A stretch of 64,000 nucleotides of DNA from Phoma sp. XZ068 (GCA_004835665.1 RBKR01000004.1:1426001-1490000); one strand, 5' to 3'. Positions 48,111-61,346 are shown, numbered from the stretch's first letter. Notes: generated from the letters alone by a model not told the origin. Translations and numbers: made by a program.

Positions 48111-51100
48111 TTTTAAATACTCTAAAATAAGCAATATATTAGAAGATTATATTATTAATAGTACCTCTACTATAACTAATATAGGACTAGTAAGTTATAA
48201 ACTTAAAGTTACTAAACTAGACCTTTACTATAGAGATTAATCTAAGCTTAAGAACTAGCTACTTTAGTTTAACCTTTTCTTTACCTTCTAAGGTGTAACT
48301 ATTAATAAGGATTAAAAAGTTAAACTAGTAGCTTCCTATATATAAGGCAATACATTTAAATAGATTAAGCCCTTTATATAGAATAAGATAATTAATACTA
48401 TGTCCCTTAAAGATAATATATAGCTTAATAATTTTAGACACTTTAAAGATAAGATCTAATAGATCTTTAGAGTCTCTAATATACTAGTTATTACTAGACA
48501 CAGTATATAGCGTATTTGTTAGACTACCTTAGCTGCTAACTATGCTGCAGAATTCTAGGCTTTAGCCTATAATATAGACTAGGATAATACTATACTAATA
48601 ACTATATTTTAACAAGAACTAAAGCCTAAGGTTAAGAAGGAACTTATATACACTAGTGTAAAGATTAACACCCTTAACAACCTTACTAGCAAAGCTATTA
48701 ATATTAATATTTAACTCTATAAACTTTAACAGGAGTTATATAATAACCTATATACTTAAGCTATAACCTAGTTACCTTAACTACTATATAACTAGTAGCG
48801 TAGTAACACCTACTATAGAGGCTGTAGAAATAGTTATTACCCTAATATAGGATATAGAATCTATAGCAATACCTAGAGTAGATACTATAGACCTAAGGTA
48901 ATAGACTTGTCTAATATCTATAAGGGACCTACTACTATACTATATAGGAATAAAAAGAATAAAGGATATAATAATAGGAATAAGAGTAGGAACTACTATA
49001 ATTATAGTAAGCTAGAACACTTTACTAAAGACTATTATTTAAAGAATAAAGTCTTCTAATAGATTAATATTATTACTTATACCTTATATAATAAGGATAT
49101 AGATACTAGTAAATAGGAAATTCTTACTAAGGAAATTAGACAACTTCTTATAGACCCTAAGCTAGAATATATATACAAGACTATACCTAGAATTCTAGAA
49201 ATCTATACTAGGCCTAAGATACTATATTATAAATCTTGTGTTATATAGACTTTAGATTCTAAGGACAAGCTAATAATATAGGAGTATAATAAAAATATTA
49301 GGTAAGGCAATAATAAATTATATAATGCTGTCTATAGACAACTTACTCTAGAACTACTTAAGAAATACCTATAATATAATAGTAAGGAGCATTCTACACT
49401 CTTATAAGCTATATAAAAAATAGAAGCTAAGTATATATAAGCCTACCTCTTATATAACCCTAACACCTTAAGCTAATTTAAGTAATAACTAATAAATAGT
49501 ATACTATAGGATAAAGATTAGGCTAAAGAAATATTCTAGGAATAGGTAGAATAAAACTATATAACAGTAGCTAAGCTTAAACGCTAGAATTGCAACCTAC
49601 TATAAAAAGATAAACTAGACTTTACTTAACTAGCAATTGCCCTATAAATATAAACTGCTATATTATATAAGATTAATAAATAAAATCTGTTCTATTATAA
49701 AACCTTATAGGAGTAATACCTATATAATAGGTGTAAGGAACACTATAATAAGAAAGTTAGATACTAAATATTCTCTATTAATATATAATAATGCAAGGAG
49801 GAATAGTATTAGTATATATAAGTATAATACTTAGATTACCTGTTTAATAAGCGTGTATAATTACACTTTCTAGAGTATGCACGCCCTAAAGATATTCTAG
49901 ATATATAGATAATTATTAATAAAGCCTATAAAGAATATTAGTAGTAGCTATATATAAATAAAAAATGCATATACTATGCTAGCAAGAAGAAAGTCTATAG
50001 ATTTAGACTAGAGTAGTATTTTTTAGGCCTATACTAACTAGCTCCTAGTATAAGACTATTAATACTATTAGAGCAGACTTACTTACTAAACTGCTAATCT
50101 TTATTAATAGATAAAGATTTATAGTAATACTAGACTTAGGAGTAGAAGGTAGCTATATCTTAGAAAGCATAGTAAAATAAGCTAGACTCTAGTTATATAG
50201 AAAAGAGATTACTTATGTCCTTAGAGTAGCTAACAGGTAGTTAATACTAGACAACTTTATAGTTACTTATAAGACTAACGCACTATTAAAGTTAGGAAAC
50301 TATAAGAAGGTATTTACCCTTAATATCTTTAGAATAGCTATTTATAATATTATATTAGGAATCCTCTAGTTATAAAAGCATAACCTATAAATTAATTAGA
50401 AGACGTCTAAGCTTTTGTTTAGATATAGATATAGCACAACTATATTAGGACCTATATAGTTTATAATACAACTAGTAGATAAGAAAGAGATTAGTAATAT
50501 CTCTTTAAATAAGACATGCTAAGATAGAGTAGTTAACTCTATAGATGCTAAACACCCTATAGGTTATAAAGTAAGAGTTAAGGAGAAGAATAGTGTACCT
50601 TCTAATATCTTAGATAAATATAAGAGTTATAAAGAACTCTTCTATAATAAGAAGACTGTAAAGGTATTACTATAGTATAAACTCTAGGATTATAAGATTA
50701 AGCTCTAGGAAGGAAAGACACTAACTTTTAGGCTAATATATAGACTATTAGAAAAGGAACTCTAAGTACTTTGCAAGTATATTAATAAGAACCTTAAAAA
50801 GGGATTTATTAGATAATTAGAATTACCTATAGGATACCCTATTCTCTTTATACTAAAGAAGAATAGCAGTAACTAACTATATATTAACTATTAGAAACTT
50901 AATAATATTACTATTAAGAATTAGTACCTATTACTAAATATATCTAAGTTATAAGATTGCTTAGCTAGAGTATAATACTTTACTATACTAGACCTATAAG
51001 GAGTGTATAACCTTATATATATAAAGAAAGGCAAGGAATAGAAGATAGTATTTAGAACCTATTATAGTCTTTATAAGTATATAGTTATACTATTTAGGCT

Positions 51101-54018
51101 AACTAATATACTAGCTACGTGTTAAGAACTAGTTAATAACATGCTAAGAGTATACTTAGACAGGATAGTAGTAGCTTACCTTAATAATATCTTAGTATAC
51201 TTAAAGATATTAAGAGAATATATTATCTATATAAAGGAAGTTCTTAACTACTTAAGATAAGCAGACCTCTAACTTAAACTAGAGAAGTATAAATAGTATA
51301 AGGAAGAAGTAGAATTCCTTAGCTATATTATAGGAAGATATAGAGTTAAGATAAATAAAAAGAAAATATAAGTTATTAAAGACTAGCTAACCCTAACAAT
51401 AGTTAAAGAGATTTAAGAATTCCTTAGGTTTATTAACTTTAACTAATACTTTATTAAAGACTACTCTAAGAAAGCTCTACTACTTATAAAGCTTATATAG
51501 AAAGATATACTATTTTATTAGAAGCAGGAATAGAAAAATATATTCTAATTACTTAAGTAAGTATATATTAAGCTACTAATATTAGTTATATTTAGAAGTA
51601 ACAAACTACTATAAATTAAAACTAATACCTTAGGATTAGCATTAGAAGTATGCGTATTATAAGAACAAGATAGTAAATAGCACCTAATTACCTATTACTT
51701 AAGAAAGTTTTCTAGACTAGAAGAATAATATAATATTTATAACAAGGAGCTTATAGTAATAGTAGACATACTAAAGTACTAGTAAATCTATATAGAAAGC
51801 TGCTTAGAACTTACTATCTTTACAGACTATAAGAACCTAGTATACTTTACTATAACTAAGAAGCTTAATAGCTAACAGGTATAATAGTTAGAATTACTAG
51901 GACAATATAAGTTTAAAATAATATATACTCTAGGAAAGGATAATATAAGAGCTAATGCACTAAGTTAATAATATAATCTTATAGGAGAAAAAACAATTAA
52001 AGAACACGCTATCCTATAGATATATAAGGACAGGTTACTAGGACTATCTTAGCAGCTTAATAATATAATATAAGTTTAATAAGAATAATATATACCTATA
52101 GTAGTACTAGAGGAACTTTAAACAGAAATTATTATATAATATTATAATAATCTACTTTATAGACACCCTAGTATAATATAAACAATAGAACTTATTAGAT
52201 AATACTATAAGTTTAGCTATATAAAAGACAAGGTTACTAAGTTTATTAAGAACTATATTAATTGCTAATAGAATAAATATAGTATATATACAAAGTATAG
52301 AGAAATATAAGTAATAGAGCTACTAACAGTACTATAGATAAATATTATAATAGACTTTGTTATATAACTACTAATCTCTAAGGACTCTATTATAGGATAT
52401 ACCTATAACTTAATCTTTATTATAGTAGATAGGTTTACTAAAGCAGTAGAAATAATACTGTTTTAATATAGTTATACTACAGAGCAGCTTACACAAGTGT
52501 TTCTAGACAGGATTATCTATTACTATAGTATACTAGAATTAATTATTAGTAATAGAGATAAGCTCTTTATATTAAACTATTAGACTATACTTATAGCAGC
52601 TATTAGTACTAAGAAAAAGCTATTAACTATATATTATCTGCAGACAGACAGACAAATAGAAAGAATAAATTAAACTATAGAAATATACCTAAGGATATAC
52701 AGCAACTAGAAACAAGATAACTAGGTTTTACTATTACCTATTATATAGATTATATATAATAATAAATTATTAGAAGTAATAGGTATAATACTGTTCTTTA
52801 TAAATTATAGAAGACACTTAAATCTCTTTATAAGATCTCTTAATAGTAATATCTAAACAGATTTAGTAATAACTTTAGTATAAAGACTAAAGGAAGTATA
52901 CTAGAAATTACTTAAAAATATTAATAAAGCCTAATAACAAGCAATCTCTTATATTAATTAGAAAAGAAAAACAGCACCTTAGCTAAAAAAGGGGGATAAA
53001 GTCTATCTCCTTATAAAAAACTTATAAATATAAAGACTAATAAAAAAACTAGATTATATTAAGGTTAGACTATTTTTTATTTCTAGGCAAATTAGCCCTA
53101 TAAACTATTAACTTAAACTACTATAGGATGCTAGAATATACTCTATATTCTATATATTGCTATTAGAACTAGTAGACCCTAATATACTAATCTAAAAGAA
53201 CTTCTACTACTAGGTTAAAGAAGAGACTAAGTAGAAAGTTAAGAAAATAATATAATACTAAAAGAAAGAATATAAGGATAAATACCTAGTTAAGTAGTTA
53301 GGATACCCTAACTTAGAAAATATATAGGAACCTTCTATAAACCTTATAAACTACTAGCAGCTATTAAAGGAATTTAAGACTAATTAGAAAGCACTATATT
53401 AGCTTTCTAAGCCTTAATTAGCTACCCCTTAAAAGTACCCTATATACTAGGTAATAGAGCTAGGCTAAACCTATCTAAAGAACCCTCTAAGAGAATTGTC
53501 TCTTCTTCTAGCTCCTGCTTAATAATACTTTACTTCTCTACTATAATTACTTTCTCTATATAATAATTAAGTAAATCTATTTATTAGTGTAACTACTCTT
53601 TATATATATATGCAACCTATAACTCTTCTAACACCTTCTTAGAGGCCTTAAGTACTTTATTTTATACTTTATAACTTTCTTTTATCTATACCTGCAGCTT
53701 CTTTTTCTTAGTCTCTAGACATTTACACTCTAACTATATTATATAAATATTGCAACACTGCCTATACTTTAAATATTTGCTATATTTTCTAGAATAAATA
53801 TAAACCTTATATACCTACTTATACTTTTTATAGGTTAAACACTTCTTTACTATAATCTCTCTAAAGGACTTAATAAATTTATATAGGTAGTAATAATAGG
53901 CTAAACTTAACTTAGTAGAATATTTAGGTATTGTTAAGAGGATATACTATTAAATAAGGGGGGACCTATGTTATATAAACTAAGCTTAAGAGACTAAGCT
54001 AAGACAGAAAAGGGATAG

Positions 54019-54560
54019 TATTATAATTCTAAGGAATACTAAACAAAGGTTAATAATTATAGGCCAAGTACAGCACAGTTAAACTATATAGGAGAAAGTA
54101 TTATAAGTAAGTATAAATAATAAGTATTATTAGTTACTACTTAGGTAATAATATAAAGTTATATGTATAATTAGTCTTAGCATAATTAGTGCAATTAGTA
54201 ATTAGTATAATTAATAATTAGTATAATTAGTAGCTATTACAATACTAAGCACTATATATATCTCTTTAGTATATAGTATATAGAAACACAACTCTTATAG
54301 TTTGTATTTAACCTAATTAATATACTTTATTATTAAAATCTCTACCTATATATTAAGATAGATAGATTAACTATCTATACTCCTTACTGTAACCTAACCT
54401 TTAAGATAGACAGTCTACTCTATACTACTTATTATTACTTATAGTTACTATAGTATTTTACTAAGTATCTATACCCTCTATAATCTACTATATATTTATT
54501 TATCCTAGAAAACTAACCTTAGAAGTATTTATAAGCTTTGCTTAGGATATAACCTTAACA
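54019..54560 (+). repeat. 3' LTR of chromovirus
   Basis: 542 bp, ending AACCTTAACA and followed at once by the GCTAC target duplication. Over the first 60 bases it differs from the 5' LTR at about seven sites, all C/T or G/A, consistent with mutation after insertion. Confidence 0.93.
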
Positions 54561-57500
54561 GCTACTAGCTAGTAGGATACTTATAAGCTTATAATAGGCT
54601 TCTATTTATAATTTCTAGCTATAACTTCTACTTTCTACTACTTAACTTAGTAAGTTTTTAAAGTTTTTAGTTTTTAAATTCTAGTTCTAATAGGTTCTAA
54701 TATAAGCTATTTTATACTATTATAGCTTAAATTAGTTTATTAGGGCTTATTAGAACTAGTTTAAGCTTTATTTAACTATATTAGTACTAACTAGACTATT
54801 TTAAACTATTCTATACTATTCTTAACTATATTTATATATTATACTAACTACTAGTACCTTCTAGCTACTAACTATAGATTTCTTAAAGGTCTTAAATAAT
54901 ATAGTATCTAGTACTTACTACTTAGCCTATAGCTATATCTACTACCTTAACTACTTTAGTAAAAGTAGTATATACTTTACTAACTACCTAGGCTACTACT
55001 TCTTCTAGATTAATAATAATAACTAGTAGTACTTTTACTATACTTAGGTTTATAAGGTTAAGGCTAGTAAGAATATCTAAACTATATACTATATATAGTA
55101 TTTCTTTACTAACTTAGACTATTGTATAGAATATAACTTTATTTTAAGTTATTATTAACTATTATAACTTATTTTAACCTATTATAGCTACCTAAAGCTA
55201 TCTTTAACTAGCTTAATATAATTTCTACTTACTTTAATATACTTAGTATAGCTATATATACTATAGACTAGCCTAAGACTATAGGTATACTTAATAGTAT
55301 AAAAGTTAAAGCTAAAAGTAATTTAATTTCTAATATATATAAGGTTACTAAGAATATTAAGAGGTAAGCTAGTTTACCTTTATATTACTTATTTTTAATC
55401 TTTATTAACCTTTTTAAAGAGTATAAGCTCTATACTAATAACTTTTTTTATACTTAGGTACTTATACTACTAATAGTAATTTCTTAACTAGAGTATACTT
55501 TATTAGCTATAGGTATAATAAAGTAACTACTTAGACTAAGGCTAAAGGTTATAAGTATAAGCTTAAGTAATAAGCTACTACTAAAGCTACTTTCTTTACT
55601 AAAAAGGTTACTTTTTCTCTCTTAAGCTATTTTAAGCTATTCTAACCTATTATAAACTAAAAGTATTCTTATTAATAGTAAGAAGTATAATCTTATAGCT
55701 AGAGCTACTATTTTAGTAAATAAGATTAAGGCTCTCTATAAATCTAAGGCTAGCTAGTTTACTTTTAAAAAAAGTAAAATTACTAAGTATATAAATATAA
55801 AGAAGAAAGAGTATACAGATTTTCTAGTTAAGGCTACTAAGTTATAAGAGGTAATTAGTAGTTTTAAAGTATTCTAAGGTATATATAGTAATTCTAAAGT
55901 AAAATAGTATATAATAGAGTAATATAGCCCCTTCTAGTATATATAAGATAATACCTAGTTTTTTACTACTTTTATAGCTATTAATAGTTATAGTTTATTT
56001 AAATTCTACTTTTATAACCTTTCTATACTATTTTATAATATTATAGGCTATTATAGCTTCTAGTACTTTCTACTATTATTAAGTACTATTAAATATCTAA
56101 AACCTAGTAGAAAAAATAGTAAAAGTAACTTTTTTAACTTTAGTAGTAGTAGTATACTTAGAATTTCTAGAATTTTTCTAAGTATTAGAATATTTTTTTT
56201 ATTTCTTAGGCAGCTAACCTAGGCACCTCTTAGGCTATTATTATTTACTTTATTATCTAGGTAGTATTTTCTCTCTTTCTTAGAACTATTTAAGTATATT
56301 AGAGGATATATTAACTCTAGGCTCCTAGAAGTTCTTTTTAGAAGGAAAATTAGCCTACTTTATATAATAGAGCTAATTTCTATCCTTATCTTACTTTTAT
56401 TTAAGTATTTTTTCTACTTTCTATATATTATTACTATAAGTATAAAGAGTGTCTAGAATTAGAGTTATTAGGTATAGAAGTAGGCTCTTTAGATTAAAAG
56501 GTTCTAATAATAATATATAGAAGACTAGATAAATACTTTATAGTCTAGGTAGGTTTACCTTAAATAAGAATAGCCTAATCTAGGCTATTATATACTCTAG
56601 GCCTATATACTTCTAGTCTAGTTTATATTTTAGCCTAGTTAATTATATATATTAGTTTAAAACTATAACTTAGTTACCTACTATAAAAGAAATAAGTAAC
56701 CTTAACTTATTCTAGTATACCTATTAATATATATTTACTATAAGTATCTTTTTCTTATATTTCTATTATAGTTCTAGAAGTTTAGTTATAATCTACCTTT
56801 TAAGAGGTAATTTACTCTAGCTAAGGGCTATACTAGGCTAGTCTACTCTTTTAGAGTTTAAACTATAGTTTACCTAAAAGAGTATAGTCTTAATAGTTAA
56901 GTATATACTATTATTATATATAAACTCTACTACTAAAATTTATAGGGCCTAACTATTCTATTTTAATAAATAATAATATTAAAGGTATTATTGTAGAGTT
57001 TAGTTCTACCTTTTAGTCTATTTATCTATCTATAGGTAGTAGGTAGATATAAGTACTTTTCTAGAGTTTAAATATTATTAAAAGGTACTTTAGTACTTTA
57101 TATTTATTAAAAAGCTCTAATCTAAAATACTTTATTTAGAGGCTTTATATAATTAGATTTTTTTTTATCTAGAACTATACTAGGTTAGCTCTATTCTAAT
57201 TACCTCTAGCTAGAATATAATAGGCTATTTTAGTTAATTAGTATACTACTACTAATACTATATTATATACTATACTACTTATCTTACTAGAGAGAAGTTC
57301 TATAATAAAATCTATTATAACCTTCTTCTATAGTCTATTAGGTAGTAGAAGTAGTACTAGTAGCTTATATAGTTTATATCTTACTAGTATTAACCTTTTA
57401 TAAAGTATATACTCTCTATAGTACTAAGCTATATTCTATTTTATACTCTTCTATATATATTAGTACTAGAGTATCTTTAATATTCTTCTTATACTAAAAT

Positions 57501-57794
57501 ACTCTACTATTTAGTTATTATAGTATTTCTATAGAGCTTCTACTCTTTTTTATAGTATTACTAGCTTCTTTATACTTAACTAGGTTATAGTAAAGTATTC
57601 TAGGTTATTATAGGCTATTTTAGGCTCTATAGTAGTAGTATCTATCTTAGTATCTATTTTTATATTAGACTTCTCTTCTATAGTTCTAGATTCTTTTAAG
57701 AACTACTTATTAGCTTTTTAAATTTTTTAAAGAGCTATACTTATTATCTCTAGTAGAGTACATATTACTTTTAACTATATTATAACTATAGCTA

Positions 57795-57842
57795 ACGTAA
57801 ACCACCACCGAGAGCGACAACCCACCGAGAGCGACAAAATCT
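57795..57842 (+). repeat. left terminal inverted repeat, copy 1
   Basis: 48 bp; its inverted match is at 59,596-59,643. It contains two direct copies of CCACCGAGAGCGACAA spaced 17 bp apart, likely paired transposase-binding sites. Confidence 0.95.
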
Positions 57843-57874
57843 GCCAAGACCACTCCTCCTCCTTTCATCCTAAC

Positions 57875-59575
57875 ATGTCTCAACAACACAACGCGCAATA
57901 TCAACAAGACGAAGGTAGGGTCCAGCTTGCCCTTCTAGCCTATCGTTCAGATGAATTTCCAAGCCTGCGACGCGCTGCTGCAGCATTCAACGTTAATCAT
58001 CATACCCTATCTAAACGTGCCAAGGGAATACCATTTCGACTCGAAACACGCGTGAACTGCCTCAAGCTTACTGCAATAGAGGAAGAGACGATTATCCAAT
58101 ACATACTTGACCTTGACGCGCGAGGCTTTGCGCCCCGGCTGTGTGAGGTGGCAGATATGGCTGATAAACTGTTGGGTGTGCGTGATGGAAAGCCAGTTGG
58201 CAAGCACTGGGCTGCGCGCTTTGTGACGCGCTCAGATAGGCTCAAGATGGCGTTCAATCGAGCAAAGGATAGGCAGAGGATAATGCAGGAAGATCCTGAG
58301 GTCATTGGCGCGTGGTTCAAGTTGGTAGAGGATACCAAAGCCAAGTACGGCGTCCATGACGACGACGTGCACAACTTTGACGAGACTGGCTTCCAGATGG
58401 GCGTCATTGGGTCCATGAAGGTCGTCACAGGCTCTGATAGACGTACTCGACCAGAGCTCGTTCAGCCAGGAGATCGCGAGTGGGTTACAGTCATCCAGAG
58501 TATCTGCGCTGCTGGCCACGCAACCCCGCCATTTATCATCTACAAAGGGCGTGTCCACATCTCTGCATGGTACGAGGAGGCAGATATACCGCGTAATTGG
58601 AAGCTCTCTGTCTCAGAGAACGGATGGACAAACAACGCGCTTGGCCTGGAGTGGTTGAAGCACTTTGACACGCATACAACAGCGCGTCAGGTGGGGGTAT
58701 ACCGGCTGCTCATTTTGGACGGTCACGAGAGCCACCTTAACCAGGAGTTCAAGGACTATTGCTTGGAGAACAAGATCCTTACGCTCTGTATGCCTCCCCA
58801 TTCATCACACATCCTCCAGCCACTTGATGTGGTCTGCTTCTCGCCATTGAAGCGGAAGTACTCCCAACGCGTCCGAGACTTGGCACGCCGACGCGTCTTC
58901 CACATCAACAAGGAAGGCTTCCTACCTGCCTTCAAGGACGCGTTTTTTGACGTATTCACACAGGCTAATTGTCGAAAGGCCTTTGAGGCATCAGGACTAG
59001 TCCCTGTCAACGCGCAGGTAGTGTTGGATCGCCTGGAGACACGGTTGCGTACCCCGCCTCAACCCCCACTACCAACAACCCCGTGGCAGTCGAAGACTCC
59101 AAGCAATACGCATGAATTTGGGTCTCAGTCAAAGCTTGTGAGCGAGTCTTTTACTCGGTCACCAGTTGCTGCCCAAGCTGGCTTCTCACAGCTTGTAAAG
59201 GGAGCTGAACTAATGCTGCATCAAAATGCGCTTCTTGCTGCCCGCAATACTGAGCTTGAAGAGCAATTGGCAGTGATGACCAAGCGGAAAGGGCGCAAAA
59301 GGAAGCAGATTCAGCATGGGGGTACATTGGAGTATGGAGTAGGGTCAGCGCAGGTAGCTGCTGAGGCGTCTGTGGTGGCTTTGTCGTCCAAAAGGACTCG
59401 AGGTGGTGGTGATCAAGAAATAGCACAACCAGCTCTACGGCGCTGTGGGAACTGTGGAGGGACTGGGCACAACGCTCGTACGTGCAAAAAGGATTCAGAA
59501 GACACTTCTGAATCAGATGCGAGCACAAGGTTCATAGGATCCTTGTTTGATAGCGATGAATCTGATAATTCATAA
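57875..59575 (+). CDS. pogo/Fot1-type DDE transposase, copy 1
   Basis: Intact, intron-free 566-aa transposase that cuts and pastes the element. The N-terminus has a psq-type helix-turn-helix (LRRAAAAFNVNHHTLSKRAKG), followed by a CENP-B/Tc5-like helix-turn-helix (residues about 65-135, GKHWAARFVTRSDRLK). The DDE_1 catalytic core shows D169 in HNFDETGFQMG, D282 in LLILDGHESHL and D318 in SHILQPLDVV, a DD35D spacing. A coiled-coil-like segment (MLHQNALLAARNTELEEQL) and a basic KRKGRKRKQ nuclear signal follow. The tail carries a CCHC zinc knuckle at 524-537 (CGNCGGTGHNARTC). The ATG at 57875 lies 32 bp inside the left TIR. Nothing suggests damage. Confidence 0.96.
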   Translation: MSQQHNAQYQQDEGRVQLALLAYRSDEFPSLRRAAAAFNVNHHTLSKRAKGIPFRLETRVNCLKLTAIEEETIIQYILDLDARGFAPRLCEVADMADKLLGVRDGKPVGKHWAARFVTRSDRLKMAFNRAKDRQRIMQEDPEVIGAWFKLVEDTKAKYGVHDDDVHNFDETGFQMGVIGSMKVVTGSDRRTRPELVQPGDREWVTVIQSICAAGHATPPFIIYKGRVHISAWYEEADIPRNWKLSVSENGWTNNALGLEWLKHFDTHTTARQVGVYRLLILDGHESHLNQEFKDYCLENKILTLCMPPHSSHILQPLDVVCFSPLKRKYSQRVRDLARRRVFHINKEGFLPAFKDAFFDVFTQANCRKAFEASGLVPVNAQVVLDRLETRLRTPPQPPLPTTPWQSKTPSNTHEFGSQSKLVSESFTRSPVAAQAGFSQLVKGAELMLHQNALLAARNTELEEQLAVMTKRKGRKRKQIQHGGTLEYGVGSAQVAAEASVVALSSKRTRGGGDQEIAQPALRRCGNCGGTGHNARTCKKDSEDTSESDASTRFIGSLFDSDESDNS

Positions 59576-59595
59576 CTAGTGTTAGTCGTGCCAAG

Positions 59596-59643
59596 AGATT
59601 TTGTCGCTCTCGGTGGGTTGTCGCTCTCGGTGGTGGTTTACGT
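59596..59643 (-). repeat. right terminal inverted repeat, copy 1
   Basis: Perfect 48-bp inverse complement of 57,795-57,842, followed by the TA duplication at 59,644-59,645. Confidence 0.95.
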
Positions 59644-61346
59644 TACTAAAGTACTTAGATCTCTTTTCTTATTTAAAAGGTTTTTTATTAGTTATATAAA
59701 GGCCTAATTATACTTTTAAAAAGGCTTTTATACTTTACTTATATAGTTAGGTCTTCTTAATAGCCTATCTACTAGGTTTATTTTTCTAGGTTAGTAGGTT
59801 AAGGTAAAATTATATAAGCTTAGTACTATATATAATTAAATCTATTAGTAATTTAATACCTTAGTCTCTATATACTATTTTAAGTTTATATAATCTATAA
59901 GAATTTTAAAATAGATTCTCTAGAGGTAATATTACTAGTAGTTTATACTTTTTATAATTACTAGTAATTTCTAGTTATATATATTTTAGTTATACTCTAC
60001 TTAGATAAGCTTATATAAATAAAAGCCTATTAGCCTCTATTAGTCTACTTTACTCTATTCTAGGCTATATTAGCTTAGTATACTTAAGATTACTCCTCTT
60101 AAGGTATTAACTTCTAGTCTAATTAGTTTTTCTTTTTTAAAATAAGTAAGTATTAGAACTATTAAGAAGGTATTCTTTAGCTATCTAAAGGCTTTCTTTA
60201 CTACTTTTAGTAAGTATAGTAGCTAGCTTTTCTTCTTCTTTATAGCTAGCCTAGCCTAGGCCTAATCTAGGTTCTTTTTTATTAGTATAGTAAGTAGAAG
60301 TACTATATAGCTAATTTTTTTAATAAAGTACTAATAGTAGTTTAAAAATTCTATAAAAATATATATATTATATACTATAGCTAGTATTAGCTTATCTTAG
60401 ATTATTTTAGCTTTTTTTAGGTCTATACTAACCCCTTATAGAAATTGTATATATCTAAGGTACTCTATATACTATATTTACTATTTTATACTTTAATAGC
60501 TTTATATATAGCTTATACTACTATAATTATTCTAGAATTTCTTAGATATAGGTAATATACCTCTCTTCTATATTTAAGAATATTAAGATATTATCTAAGT
60601 ATATAATATATATAATATCTACTAGTCCTGCTAAGGCTTTATTTATATATACCTAGAACTATATAGGTATATTTATTAGGCTAAAGAGTATAATAGTATA
60701 CTTAAAATAACTATAACTAGTCTAGAATATAGTTTTTTATTTATCTTTTTCTCTTATTTAAATCTAGTAATAAATATCTTTAATATCTAACTTAGTAAAT
60801 ACTTTTTTCTTTAAAAAGTAATTTAGAAACTTAGAAATTAGAAGTAGTAAGTACTAATTCTTTATAGTTATCTTATTAAGGCCTCTAAAGTCTAAATAAA
60901 GATATAAACTACTATTTTTTTTTATAAATAATATTAGGGCTCTAGTAGAGAATCTTAAGTATTAAATCTAATTTTTTACTATATAGTTAACTAGGTATTT
61001 TTATAATACTACTAACTCTATCTCTAATAGACTATATAAGGGCTAATATAGAGGTATAGTTTCTTTAGCTAAATTAATTACTAAATTATTTAAGCTATAG
61101 TTAGGTAAATACTATATATTATTTTCTAATATAATATCTATAAAATTAGTATAGTATATAGGTATTTTATCTATATTAGGCTAATCTAGCCTATTCTAGC
61201 CTATTCTAGCCTATAAAGGCTATAAGATAGGTATATATATATCTATCTAGAGGTTATATATAGTATAAATAAACTCTTCTATATCTTCTAATACTATTTT
61301 AAAGAATTTAGCTATACTCTTAACCTTTATCTTTCTAAAGAGTATA

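Larger units (their letters stand above)
47569..54560 (+). mobile_element. complete RIP-inactivated Ty3/gypsy chromovirus
   Basis: A 6,992-bp LTR retrotransposon flanked by the 5-bp target duplication GCTAC (47,564-47,568 and 54,561-54,565). Its two 542-bp LTRs align without gaps. Inside, read through stops, the order is that of Ty3/gypsy. A Gag zinc knuckle lies at 48,994-49,035 with each Cys codon turned to Tyr. The reverse-transcriptase core is at 51,177-51,200 with both catalytic Asp changed to Asn. RNase H remains lie around 51,720-51,780, integrase around 52,540-52,680, and a C-terminal chromodomain around 53,230-53,376. Changes are G-to-A and C-to-T, with Trp codons now TAG. It cannot encode functional proteins. 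A purine-rich tract (about 54,002-54,018) precedes the 3' LTR. Confidence 0.93.
57795..59643 (+). mobile_element. Fot1/pogo-type DNA transposon, copy 1
   Basis: A complete 1,849-bp element with normal base composition inside AT-rich DNA. It has 48-bp perfect terminal inverted repeats beginning ACGTAAACCACC, and a TA target duplication (57,793-57,794 and 59,644-59,645) as in the Tc1/mariner-pogo superfamily. One intact transposase gene fills it. Size and structure resemble known Fot1-like elements of dothideomycete fungi. The same element recurs, inverted, at 61,347-63,195 with identical length. Confidence 0.96.

Noticed and set aside
49637..49834. Short open frame in the AT-rich block
   Set aside because: Lies within the RIP-degraded chromovirus between the Gag knuckle and RT; a chance gap between stops, not a gene.
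53969..54018. Alternative 3' LTR start after the GGGGGG run near 53,960
   Set aside because: That sequence has no counterpart before the 5' LTR, whereas a start at 54,019 gives equal 542-bp LTRs and a perfect GCTAC duplication.
57710..57907. Minus-strand frame across the left TIR of pogo copy 1
   Set aside because: Runs through the TIR into AT-rich DNA and mirrors the transposase start; a shadow frame.
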